Positions 6,049 to 14,158 of a stretch of 14,515 nt of DNA are shown piece after piece (position 1 is the stretch's first letter; the number at the start of each line of letters is the position of its first letter). The stretch is from CG1-02-33-12 sp964403775. Its GTDB lineage: Archaea > Nanobdellota > Nanobdellia > Woesearchaeales > CG1-02-33-12. A model generated the notes under the pieces. That model saw only the letters and a list, made by a program, of their open reading frames with translations. It was not told where the DNA came from and made no database searches. The position numbers and the translations under genes were made by a program. The stretch is taken from positions 1 through 14,515 of the forward strand of contig CAYOHL010000019.1 of NCBI GenBank assembly GCA_964403775.1. The letters run 5' to 3'.

Positions 6049-9000
6049 ATGAATATGAAAAAAAGAGTGATAAGCAGAAAGCAGTTAAAGTCTATAATGC
6101 TTATGTTTTTGGTAATCAGCGTTATATACTCAATTGCCCTGATAAATGAGGAAGGGCCCGGGCATTTTATCCAGGGAATTGGCAAAAGCACAACTAATCT
6201 TGCAAATTTTTTCCTAAACTCAAGCATAACTGGCTTTGTTACAGGCTTTGCAAACAGCCCTCCTTATTTTGACGACCCCCCTCCCTCAAGGTTTAATTTA
6301 ACACAAGACCAGGTTTTTGAGGTCCAGATAAATGCAACTGACCCAGATAATGATACAATCATATTTACAGATAATTCCAAGGCTCCTGAGGTCAACTGGC
6401 TTGTTTTTAGCATGAATGGCACTGGCTTTATTTCCTTTACCCCGACAAATGATGATGTAGGCAACCATACAGTAGGCATTAGTATTGAAGACGGGATTAA
6501 TGACCCTGTAACAAAGAATGTTGTCTTTAGTGTTGCTAATGTAAATGACCCCCCTCATATAATAAACTGGACTCCAGAAAGCCTAACACCTGAAACAACA
6601 GAGAATAATACTATTGGCTTCTCATTTGAATATAATGCATCAGACCCTGACATCCCTTATGGCGATGTTTTAACCACAACATGGATTGTTGATGGGGTTG
6701 TTAATGCAACAAATTTTAATGAAACAAGCGGCTCTTGGAGCTTAACAACAGGATTTTGCGAGCCGCGCTATAGGAATATAACTCTTAAAGTTACTGATTT
6801 AGAGGGCGAAAGCGATAGCGTGACATGGAACTTAAGCATAACCAATGTGAACAGGCTCCCAACATGGAATAAAACAATAGAAAACATAACCTGGGATGAA
6901 GACACTGATTTAATCAACAACATAAGCCTGGATAATTATTTTGATGACCCTGATTATGTGGAATGCGGAGATAATATGGCTTTTTCATCAACAGGCAACA
7001 CAAATATAACAATAACTATCGGCGCCTCTGCTCCCTATTGGGTAAGCTTTTATCCTGCAGCAGACTGGTTTGGAACAGAGGAAGTATTCCTTACAGTTAA
7101 TGATGGCTATACAACAGCAGACAGCAATAATTTCACATTAAATGTAACAAATGTTCCAGACCCACCAACAATACAGCCAATACCTGACCAGCAGGCGTAC
7201 TGCTATGTTGAGTTTAATTACCAGGTAAATGCATCTGATCCTGATGAAGATGTGCTTACATACTATGACAATTCAAGCATTTTCAACATTGATTCTTTAA
7301 CAGGATTGATAAGCTTCACACCAGAACCAGACCATATAAAAAATTATTCAATCAACATAACAGTTAGCGACGGCATTTTCAATGTTTCAACATTGATGAA
7401 CCTGGCAGTGGTCAACAATAGCGCCCCTGTAATAGACCCAATAAATAACCAAAGTGTGGAGGAAAACAGCCTGTTTGAATTGACAGTAACAGGCTCTGAT
7501 GCTGACGGCGACAGCCTTACATTCTCAACTAATTACAGCAAAATGCTAAATCCTGTTTCAACTAATGCAACAGCTGCAAATTTCAGCTTTACCCCACTTG
7601 ATGAGGATAGTGGAAACCACACAATTCTTGTTACAGTAACTGATGCAAGGGGTGCAACAGATTCAACAACCTTTGTGCTTGAGGTGATTGATGTAAACAA
7701 TCCTCCTGTGTTGGATTACATAGGCCCAAGAATTGCAAAAATAAACCATACATTCAGCTTAAAGGTAAATGCGTCTGACCCTGATTCCGAAGATACTCTG
7801 ATGTTTTCTGATAACACAAGCCTGTTTGATATACACTGGCAGACTGGAATGATTGAGTTTACTCCTCGAGATGAAGATTTTGGCAATCATTCAGTGAATA
7901 TATCTGTAACTGATAATGCGGCTGTCCCAAAAACAGACTATGAGGTTGTTTTGTTTGAGGTCACTCCAAACAGGGCGCCAACAATTGATGAAATCGGAAA
8001 CCAGACCGCAACAGAGGATATTCAGTTTAATCTGACAATAAATGCATCTGACCCTGATGGCGACAGGCTGAACTTCACTGACAACAGCACAATGTTCACA
8101 ATAGGAATTTTATCAGGATTGATAAGCTTTACCCCTGACTTCACTGAAACAGGGCTACATTATATACAGGTTAATGCAACTGATGGGGACGGAGCATACG
8201 ACTCAAAAACCTTCTGGCTTGAGGTAATTGAGGTGAATGACCCCCCTTACTTTGACCCTGCTCTTGAAAACCAGACAGCGACAGAGGGAATATTATTTTA
8301 TTATGATATTAATGCAACAGATGAGGAGAATGACCCATTAACTTTCAGTGATAACAGCACTTTATTCAACATAAGTTCTTCAACAGGAATTATATCTTTT
8401 ACCCCGACAAACGATGATGTTGGAAACCATTCAATAAACATTTCAGTGACTGACAACAACAGCATAACAAGCGGGGTTATAATATTAACAATATTAAATG
8501 TTAACAATGCCCCAAATATAACCTCATACACGCCAGTTAGCTTAACACCAAACACAGCAGAAAACTCCTCACTGCAGTTTAGTGTAACAGCAACAGATGA
8601 GGATTTAATTCATGGGGATATTCTGACATACATATGGTATTTGGATTCTGTTAACCAATCATCAAACCAGTCATCTGCTCCATTATCTAACCAGTCGTGG
8701 CTTTATGAGCCTGACTTCACAGCAGCTGGGCAGCATAACATAACAGTAATAGTTTCTGACAGCTTTAATGAAACCGACAGCGTAACATGGAATGTTAGCG
8801 TCAACAATACAAACAGGCTTCCAAGGTTTGGGGTAAATACGCAAACGACTGAAGCAGATTTTAGCTCTGGAACCAACAGCAACACAAACACAACAGCCCA
8901 GAGCGGGGATATAATACTTAACAAGCAGAGTTCAACAGATTATTACCCACACGGCATATTTACATCATCAGCAATAAACCTTATGGCAAGCGATAATATG

Positions 9001-10266
9001 AACATAACTTATATCAATTTCAGCGCAACAATTCCTGATAATACAAACATAACGCTGCAAACAAGAACATCAGCAACAGAAGCTGGCTTAACTAATGCAA
9101 GTTGGAGTTCTGTATACCATAATAACTCTTTGGTTGAGTCTGAAGACTATCAATACATACAGTACAGGGCAAATCTCTCAACAACAAACACATCTGCAAC
9201 ACCAACACTGCATGATGTAAGTGTAAGCTATATTATATCTGATTTCACAGGCAACCAAAACACAATATATATTAACTGGATAGACCTTGATGACTATTTT
9301 TATGAGGATGACGCAGATGACACAATAACATATGATGTTTTTGGAAACTCAAATATAGATGTATCCATAGGGAGCACAACCCATCAGGTTACCCTCACGC
9401 CTGCAAGCAACTGGTATGGCTCGGAAACAATATTTTTTACAATGAATGATAGCTATAACTCAACAAGAAGCAATAATATCACATTAACATTTGTAGAGTA
9501 TGAGGGCATAACCCCTGGTGCAACAATAATTTATAGTGGAGGGGGGGGAGGAGGGTCAACAACCATAATAAAAACAAAGAAAACAGAGGTAGAAAAACTC
9601 TATTCTTTCAAGCTTATAGTTCCTCAAACAATGACAATGTACCAAAATGATACAGTTATTGCCCCTATAAAACTAAAAAACGATGGGGAAACTCCCTTAA
9701 AGGAGGTAAGGTTAACTGCAGATGTCAACAGCAGTGCTATCAAGCTAAGGTTTACAAAAGATTATTTTGCAGCAATAGAAAAAAAGAGCTCTGTTGAAAC
9801 AAGCCTTATCATAGAATCATATACTGCCCTCGGTTCTTATGAGGTTGTTGTGTTTGCAAATGTAAATGACCCGGAGTTTAATGATTCTGCCAAGTTCCTT
9901 ATGAGCTCTATAGAACTTGGCCAGTGGAGCCCAGAAGAGCTAAACACAAAAATAGCATTTACAAGGGATTTGCTTCAGGAAAATCCAGAGTGCCTTGAAC
10001 TAAATGAGCAGCTTATAGAGGCACGAAATGCAATAGAAAGGTCTGATTACAAAAGGGCACAATTATTGGTGCAGTCTGTTGTTGATACCTGCAGGTATTT
10101 AATAACAGCAAAAGAGCCAATAAGAGAGGAACCGCTTCCTGAAAAAACCAGGATGGAAAGAATAAGGCTCATTGCAGCAGGCATAGGGCTGTTGTTTGTT
10201 TTAGCCCTGATCATTTATTTGATTGCCCGCAAGGGATCAAGGAAGAAATATAAAAGAGGGCATTAA
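6049..10266 (+). CDS. Giant Ig/cadherin-repeat surface protein (1405 aa)
   Basis: After a basic start and a membrane helix or signal (about residues 14-32) come about nine Ig/cadherin-like modules (66-925), each with an N-A-[ST]-D-P-D/E-type strand, an ISFTP-type turn and an N-V-N-D-P-P-like linker (at about 165, 265, 367, 456, 548, 640, 729, 818 and 920). A separate region (926-1060) follows, then a second DDYF-type module (1078-1150) like one in the 914-aa protein, a six-Gly hinge (1164-1169), a NEW3-like domain (about 1183-1288), a helical hairpin with Cys1315 and Cys1348, and a membrane helix (1373-1393) with a short basic tail. I count about 70 N-X-S/T sequons by eye. It lacks the cytoplasmic domain of its neighbour. 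No Shine-Dalgarno precedes the ATG at 6049; Met codons at 6055 and 6097 are alternatives. Only 10 bases from the previous gene. Probably an adhesin or stalk-like cell-surface protein. Confidence 0.8.
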   Translation: MNMKKRVISRKQLKSIMLMFLVISVIYSIALINEEGPGHFIQGIGKSTTNLANFFLNSSITGFVTGFANSPPYFDDPPPSRFNLTQDQVFEVQINATDPDNDTIIFTDNSKAPEVNWLVFSMNGTGFISFTPTNDDVGNHTVGISIEDGINDPVTKNVVFSVANVNDPPHIINWTPESLTPETTENNTIGFSFEYNASDPDIPYGDVLTTTWIVDGVVNATNFNETSGSWSLTTGFCEPRYRNITLKVTDLEGESDSVTWNLSITNVNRLPTWNKTIENITWDEDTDLINNISLDNYFDDPDYVECGDNMAFSSTGNTNITITIGASAPYWVSFYPAADWFGTEEVFLTVNDGYTTADSNNFTLNVTNVPDPPTIQPIPDQQAYCYVEFNYQVNASDPDEDVLTYYDNSSIFNIDSLTGLISFTPEPDHIKNYSINITVSDGIFNVSTLMNLAVVNNSAPVIDPINNQSVEENSLFELTVTGSDADGDSLTFSTNYSKMLNPVSTNATAANFSFTPLDEDSGNHTILVTVTDARGATDSTTFVLEVIDVNNPPVLDYIGPRIAKINHTFSLKVNASDPDSEDTLMFSDNTSLFDIHWQTGMIEFTPRDEDFGNHSVNISVTDNAAVPKTDYEVVLFEVTPNRAPTIDEIGNQTATEDIQFNLTINASDPDGDRLNFTDNSTMFTIGILSGLISFTPDFTETGLHYIQVNATDGDGAYDSKTFWLEVIEVNDPPYFDPALENQTATEGILFYYDINATDEENDPLTFSDNSTLFNISSSTGIISFTPTNDDVGNHSINISVTDNNSITSGVIILTILNVNNAPNITSYTPVSLTPNTAENSSLQFSVTATDEDLIHGDILTYIWYLDSVNQSSNQSSAPLSNQSWLYEPDFTAAGQHNITVIVSDSFNETDSVTWNVSVNNTNRLPRFGVNTQTTEADFSSGTNSNTNTTAQSGDIILNKQSSTDYYPHGIFTSSAINLMASDNMNITYINFSATIPDNTNITLQTRTSATEAGLTNASWSSVYHNNSLVESEDYQYIQYRANLSTTNTSATPTLHDVSVSYIISDFTGNQNTIYINWIDLDDYFYEDDADDTITYDVFGNSNIDVSIGSTTHQVTLTPASNWYGSETIFFTMNDSYNSTRSNNITLTFVEYEGITPGATIIYSGGGGGGSTTIIKTKKTEVEKLYSFKLIVPQTMTMYQNDTVIAPIKLKNDGETPLKEVRLTADVNSSAIKLRFTKDYFAAIEKKSSVETSLIIESYTALGSYEVVVFANVNDPEFNDSAKFLMSSIELGQWSPEELNTKIAFTRDLLQENPECLELNEQLIEARNAIERSDYKRAQLLVQSVVDTCRYLITAKEPIREEPLPEKTRMERIRLIAAGIGLLFVLALIIYLIARKGSRKKYKRGH
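6256..8823 (+). repeat. Tandem Ig/cadherin-like module array (protein-level repeats)
   Basis: About nine modules of roughly 80-100 residues. Repeating signatures are ATDPD or ASDPD, an F-x-D-N-S turn, ISFTP, then GNH followed by a V-x-I-x-V-x-D strand and a VNDPP linker. One 13-residue block, ISFTPTNDDVGNH, occurs identically at residues 128-140 and 782-794. At DNA level the copies have diverged by synonymous changes, so the duplications are not recent. Confidence 0.8.
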
Positions 10267-10988
10267 TCCTTTCTGGCAGAAACAAGCTCATTATACAACA
10301 GCATTATATCATCATAAACCTCTTTTTTTTCATCATTGTTTAGCTGGTTGTATTTTCCCTTTATTTTTACATACAGCTGCCTGCTCTTTTGGATTTTATT
10401 GTTATCAAGCATGTCCAATGCCTTAATAAGCATATCATGCACCTGCTCTAGTCTAGTTTTGCCAAAACTTATTTTAAGCTTTGAAAGCATATGGCTTATC
10501 AGGGTTATTATGGCATTTTGTTTTTTTCCGACTTCTTTTTTTTGCATTAATGGTTTCTTAATCCTAAGGAATCTTAGTATCTTATCACACCTTGTTTCCT
10601 TAACTTTTTGTTCATTAACTGTCAATTTTTCAAATAAGTTTAAAAAGTCGTTTGATAATTTCCTCAGTTCTGGCTCAGGCAGCCTTTCATCACTGTACTC
10701 AACAACAGACAATTTTTTCAGAAAAAAAACAACTTTTTCCTTCAGGCTCTTATCCACCCTTTTTCTTTCCAACTCCCTGCTTAATTCCTCAAATGTGAAT
10801 TCATACTTGATTTTGAACAGCTCAGCAAAAAAAAGCCTCACAATATGAAAAAACTGTATAAAATTGTCATCCCTGCTTTTTTTGGAAAAATGCTTTCTGA
10901 ATGCCTGTATCCTTTTGATAGTATTATTTTTTGCTGTTTCTATCCTATTGGGTTTTTTCTTTTTTCTCTTGAAAGGATTTAAACGCAT
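10263..10988 (-). CDS. Free cytoplasmic version of the surface-protein tail domain (241 aa)
   Basis: There is no signal peptide or membrane segment; the protein is basic and almost wholly helical. Two blocks match the cytoplasmic part of the 914-aa surface protein in the same order. Block one is residues 43-120 here (FFAELFKIKYEFTFEELSRE, 53-72) against LSSLLKIEYEFTHEELCKE (748-766 there). Block two is the end, LYVKIKGKYNQL and then VYDDIMLLYNEL, against AYIRVRELYKEL and IYKRIVWLYDKI. Bacterial MoxR/Bat loci often have DUF4381, DUF4129 or BatD C-terminal helical domains of similar size; a distant relation is plausible but unproven. The gene is divergent from moxR with its TATA box about 30 bases before its ATG, and its stop shares TTAA with the stop of the 1405-aa gene. 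I infer an adaptor between the MoxR machine and membrane partners. Confidence 0.8.
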   Translation of the reverse strand: MRLNPFKRKKKKPNRIETAKNNTIKRIQAFRKHFSKKSRDDNFIQFFHIVRLFFAELFKIKYEFTFEELSRELERKRVDKSLKEKVVFFLKKLSVVEYSDERLPEPELRKLSNDFLNLFEKLTVNEQKVKETRCDKILRFLRIKKPLMQKKEVGKKQNAIITLISHMLSKLKISFGKTRLEQVHDMLIKALDMLDNNKIQKSRQLYVKIKGKYNQLNNDEKKEVYDDIMLLYNELVSARKD

Positions 10989-11011
10989 TTTAATTTAAAT
11001 TATTAAATATT

Positions 11012-11026
11012 CCTATATAAATCTAT
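11012..11026 (-). promoter_or_regulatory. TATA promoter of the minus-strand adaptor gene
   Basis: On the minus strand this reads ATAGATTTATATAGG, one mismatch from the AAAG-N-TTTATATA form seen at three other promoters here. Its core is about 30 bases before the ATG ending at 10988, which has no Shine-Dalgarno, so a leaderless transcript is likely. Confidence 0.6.
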
Positions 11027-11060
11027 CGTGTAATCTTTTACTCTTGATAAGTAGGATAAC

Positions 11061-11073
11061 AAAATATAAATAT
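11061..11073 (+). promoter_or_regulatory. TATA promoter of the moxR operon
   Basis: AAAATATAAATAT is centred about 29 bases before the ATG at 11095, and the sequence between has no Shine-Dalgarno. A leaderless transcript is expected. It lies about 50 bases from the opposing TATA element, so the two promoters may be co-regulated. Confidence 0.55.
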
Positions 11074-11094
11074 TATGAATTGCTTGATTAGTGC

Positions 11095-12081
11095 ATGGAT
11101 GAGAAAAAGTCTGCTGAAAAGGTGACAAAAGACCAAAAAATAATCAACAACATAAAAAAAGAAATCTCAAATATTGTTGTTGGCCAGGAAACAGTGATTA
11201 ACGGGTTCTTGAGGGCATTGTTATCAGACGGCCATGTGCTTATAGAAGGGGTTCCTGGACTTGCAAAAACACTTATTGTAAGGGCATTATCAATAGTTAT
11301 GGGCTGCGGCTTCAGCAGGATTCAGTTCACTCCAGACCTTCTGCCAACAGACATAATAGGCATAACAGCTTATGAGAGGGAAAAGGGTTTTTATGTTCTT
11401 AAGGGGCCAATATTCAGCAATTTTATTCTTGCTGATGAGATAAACAGGGCCCCTCCAAAAGTCCAGTCCGCCTTGCTTGAGTGCATGCAGGAGAAGCAGG
11501 CAACAATTGGAAAGGAAACATTTGGTATGCCGCTGCCTTTTTTTGTTCTTGCAACACAAAATCCATTGGAGCAGCTGGGTGTTTACTCACTGCCAGAGGC
11601 ACAGGTTGACAGGTTCTTGTTCAAGATTAACATAAGCTACCCAAATCTCAAAGAGGAGCAGGTTATACTGAACAATAACATAACAACAAGGAGGTTTGAT
11701 GATTTCAGCTTGAAACCAATAATGACCCCTCAAAAAATCTTAGAACTGCAGGATGATGTAAAAAAAATCTACCTTGACAAAAAGATTGAAAAGTATATTA
11801 TCCAGATAGTTGATGCAACACGAAACCCTGCTGACTACAGGGTTAAACTAGGGAGTTATATAGAGTGGGGTGCTTCCCCGAGGGCGTCTATTGGGCTGTT
11901 TATTGCATCAAAGGCAGAGGCATTAATGCAGGGAAAAACATTTGTAACCCCTCAATATGTAAAAGAGGTTGCATATGATGTTCTAAGGCACAGGGTTATT
12001 TTAAGCTATGAGGCGCAGTCAGAAAACATAAAGGTTGAGGATGTAATCTCAGATATTCTGGCAAGAGTGCCTGTTCCATAG
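11095..12081 (+). CDS. moxR: MoxR-family AAA+ ATPase (328 aa)
   Basis: Full-length MoxR protein. Walker A is GVPGLAKT (residues 52-59), Walker B is ILADE (111-115) followed by the family motif INRAPPKVQSALLE, sensor 1 is ATQNP (153-157), the arginine-finger region is LPEAQVDRFLFK (166-177), and sensor 2 is GASPRAS (259-265). Length and motif spacing are normal, and every catalytic residue I can check is present. MoxR ATPases act as ATP-driven chaperones that activate or assemble partner proteins, usually with von Willebrand A proteins encoded next to them, as here. First gene of a three-gene operon; 16 bases separate it from the DUF58 start I prefer. The ATG is set by the TATA box about 29 bases upstream and by the family's usual N-terminal length. 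Confidence 0.95.
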   Translation: MDEKKSAEKVTKDQKIINNIKKEISNIVVGQETVINGFLRALLSDGHVLIEGVPGLAKTLIVRALSIVMGCGFSRIQFTPDLLPTDIIGITAYEREKGFYVLKGPIFSNFILADEINRAPPKVQSALLECMQEKQATIGKETFGMPLPFFVLATQNPLEQLGVYSLPEAQVDRFLFKINISYPNLKEEQVILNNNITTRRFDDFSLKPIMTPQKILELQDDVKKIYLDKKIEKYIIQIVDATRNPADYRVKLGSYIEWGASPRASIGLFIASKAEALMQGKTFVTPQYVKEVAYDVLRHRVILSYEAQSENIKVEDVISDILARVPVP

Positions 12082-12097
12082 GCTATGTTTGGAAAAA

Positions 12098-12985
12098 ATG
12101 GAAGAATTAAAGCTGAACTTAAAGCCGCTTATTAAAAGATTAGAGGTATCTACTAAAAAAGGGCTCACAGGAATCCTGACAGGCTCTTATAAAAGCACAT
12201 TCAAGGGCAAGGGTTTTGATTTTGAGGGCTATAGGGATTATGACCCAACTGATGATGCCTCCCTGATTGACTGGAAAGCAACCTTGAGGACACAAGACCT
12301 ATTAGTCAAGGTTCTTGTAGAGGAAAGAAATGTTAATATTGTTTTTTTGGTTGATGTCAGCTCAAGCATGTCTTTTGCCTCTGTTGAAAAGCTGAAGAAT
12401 GAGTATGCAGCAGAACTTGTTGCTTCAATGAGTTTTGCAGCAATAGGGGCAGGCGACTCAGTGGGGTTGGTTATGTTTACTGATAGGATTGTAAAGTTCC
12501 TGCCGCCAGCAATGGGCAGCAGGCAGTATTTTATGATAATAAAATCATTATCTGACCCAAAGCTTTATGACGGCAAATTTGATTTTAGTAAGATAATGAG
12601 TGATTTAATGGGCTCTGTCAAAAGAGGGGCAATAGTTATTATTGTATCTGATTTTATTGGGCTTGGCAAAGATTGGGAAAAACATTTAAGGGCAGCTTCT
12701 GAAAAATTTGAAATAATTGGTGTGATGGTTCGAGACCCTAGAGATTATGAGATGCCGGCAGATGTTGGCCAGATTGTTGTTTCAGACCCCTACTCTGAAA
12801 AAGAGGTTCTGATAGATACAGCAGCAGTAAAAAAAGAGTATGAGTCTGCTGTTAATGAGCAGGTTAAACATATCAAAGAAACATTTATAAACTCAAAATC
12901 AGAATTTTTAGAATTAAGAACAGACAAACCCTTTATGAATGACATAATAAAGTTCTTTTTGATGAGGCATAAAAGAAAAAGATGA
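12098..12985 (+). CDS. DUF58 protein with vWA-like fold (295 aa)
   Basis: The DUF58 hallmark is clear: FKGKGFDFEGYRDYDP followed by DDASLIDWKAT (residues 35-62), then VEERNVNIVFLVDVSSSMSF (74-93), a von Willebrand A-like domain whose metal site (D86, S88, S90 in D-x-S-x-S) is intact. IIVSDF (181-186) supplies a later metal-site loop. No membrane segment is visible, unlike some bacterial members, so it is probably cytoplasmic. DUF58 proteins are the near-constant companions of MoxR and are thought to link the ATPase to membrane vWA proteins. I chose ATG 12098; a TTG at 12089 in the same frame would add three residues but has no better ribosome binding site. The stop overlaps the next start (ATGA), so translation is coupled. 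Confidence 0.93.
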   Translation: MEELKLNLKPLIKRLEVSTKKGLTGILTGSYKSTFKGKGFDFEGYRDYDPTDDASLIDWKATLRTQDLLVKVLVEERNVNIVFLVDVSSSMSFASVEKLKNEYAAELVASMSFAAIGAGDSVGLVMFTDRIVKFLPPAMGSRQYFMIIKSLSDPKLYDGKFDFSKIMSDLMGSVKRGAIVIIVSDFIGLGKDWEKHLRAASEKFEIIGVMVRDPRDYEMPADVGQIVVSDPYSEKEVLIDTAAVKKEYESAVNEQVKHIKETFINSKSEFLELRTDKPFMNDIIKFFLMRHKRKR

Positions 12986-13938
12986 TAACCCTGACATTTA
13001 ATAACCCATTCTATCTGTGGCTTCTGGTAAGCATACCTTTGCTTATTTTAACCCATTTTTTTGTTTTAGGATATCTTAAGAGAAGGGCTGTGAAATTTGC
13101 TAATTTTGAAGCTATAAAAAGGGTTACTGGAGCCAAGTTTGAGCTAAGAAATGTTAGAGCAATATCAAAGAATAAGTTTTTGCTGGTTATAAGGGTTTTT
13201 ATTTTGTTGCTGCTTATATTGTCCATAGCAGGGCCTGTTATGTGGTACATCGGCCAGAGCAGCGAGTTTGATTTTGTGATTGCAATAGATGCGTCAAGCT
13301 CTATGCTTGCAGATGATTTAAAGCCGTACAGGCTTGATGCTGCAAGAAAGGCATCTTCGTCATTTGTTGGCAGCTTAAAGTCAAGAACAAAGGTTGGTGT
13401 TGTTTCTTTTGCAGGCACAAGCTTTGTTGAGCAGGATCTGACAAACAGCCTTAAAGATGCAGAAATCTCCATTAATAATATACAGGTTAAGATGGTTGGG
13501 GGAACAGACATAGGAGGGGCTATAACAACATCCTCAAACCTCCTGTTAATGGAGGAAAATGCAAGAGTAATCATTTTGTTGACAGACGGGCAGAGCACTG
13601 TTGGCATGCCTGTTGATGAGGCTGTTGATTATGCAAACAAAAACCATGTAACTGTCAATACAATAGGCATTGGCACAGAAGAAGGGGGAACATTTATCCG
13701 GGGGGATTTAATTTCAAAGCTTGATGAGCCAACATTGATTTATATAGCACAGAAAACAGGAGGCAAATACTATAGGGCTGAAAATGAGGATGAACTGGCC
13801 CGGGCCTTTGAGGACATATCTGCTATTTCAGAGAGAAAAATACCCATAGACCTGTCAATGGGTTTTATAATGGTTGCCCTGGCATTATTATTTGTTGAAT
13901 GGGGCATGATAAACACAAAGTATAGAACATTGCCATAA
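12982..13938 (+). CDS. BatA-like membrane von Willebrand A protein (318 aa)
   Basis: Two N-terminal membrane helices (about residues 10-30 and 65-88), a vWA domain (about 95-275) and a C-terminal membrane helix (about 291-308) give the BatA/BatB topology. The metal-ion-dependent adhesion site is complete: DASSS (103-107), Thr175 in GGTD, and Asp202 in TDG. The short segment NPFYLWLL at the N-terminus is typical of the family. The domain should sit on the cytoplasmic side, between the helices, reachable by MoxR and DUF58. There is no TPR extension as in BatB, and no second vWA gene follows. It overlaps the DUF58 gene by ATGA and ends the operon. Known members are linked to envelope integrity, stress tolerance and motility in bacteria; the archaeal role is unknown. 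Confidence 0.92.
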   Translation: MITLTFNNPFYLWLLVSIPLLILTHFFVLGYLKRRAVKFANFEAIKRVTGAKFELRNVRAISKNKFLLVIRVFILLLLILSIAGPVMWYIGQSSEFDFVIAIDASSSMLADDLKPYRLDAARKASSSFVGSLKSRTKVGVVSFAGTSFVEQDLTNSLKDAEISINNIQVKMVGGTDIGGAITTSSNLLLMEENARVIILLTDGQSTVGMPVDEAVDYANKNHVTVNTIGIGTEEGGTFIRGDLISKLDEPTLIYIAQKTGGKYYRAENEDELARAFEDISAISERKIPIDLSMGFIMVALALLFVEWGMINTKYRTLP

Positions 13939-13965
13939 AGTTACCAAAAATAGCTTTAGAACTAA

Positions 13966-13980
13966 AAAGATTTATATACT
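13966..13980 (+). promoter_or_regulatory. TATA promoter 1 downstream of the vWA gene
   Basis: AAAGATTTATATACT, 14 of 15 bases identical to the element at 14144. Transcription would begin near 14000, about 200 bases before the next start codon, giving either a long leader or a separate small RNA. Confidence 0.5.
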
Positions 13981-14143
13981 TTAGAATAGTTTAGTTTATT
14001 TCCAGTTGTCTATTTCACCTCCTTTGGGGTTTTAACAATCCTTTAGGAGACGATTATTTTAAAATCAAAAATTTCTTTAAGAAATTAACTTTAAAACATT
14101 TAAACAAAGAAGTTTTTAACCACTTCGTTGTAACAATAAAACG

Positions 14144-14158
14144 AAAGTTTTATATACT
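14144..14158 (+). promoter_or_regulatory. TATA promoter 2, for the gene at 14208
   Basis: AAAGTTTTATATACT. With a start site about 25 bases downstream it would give a short A/T-rich leader of about 30 bases with no Shine-Dalgarno before the ATG at 14208. Confidence 0.55.

Noticed and set aside
10336..10848. Open frame of 170 codons on the plus strand opposite the adaptor gene
   Set aside because: It is a Ser/Phe/Leu-rich shadow of a Lys/Glu-rich helical protein, as expected from the reverse strand of such a gene.
12089..12097. TTG at 12089 as start of the DUF58 gene
   Set aside because: It adds only three residues; the ATG at 12098 is a stronger start codon and neither has a better ribosome binding site.
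13011..13607. Open frame of 198 codons on the minus strand inside the vWA gene
   Set aside because: It is fully antisense to a gene with intact family motifs, has no recognisable domain, and no promoter or ribosome binding site stands out.
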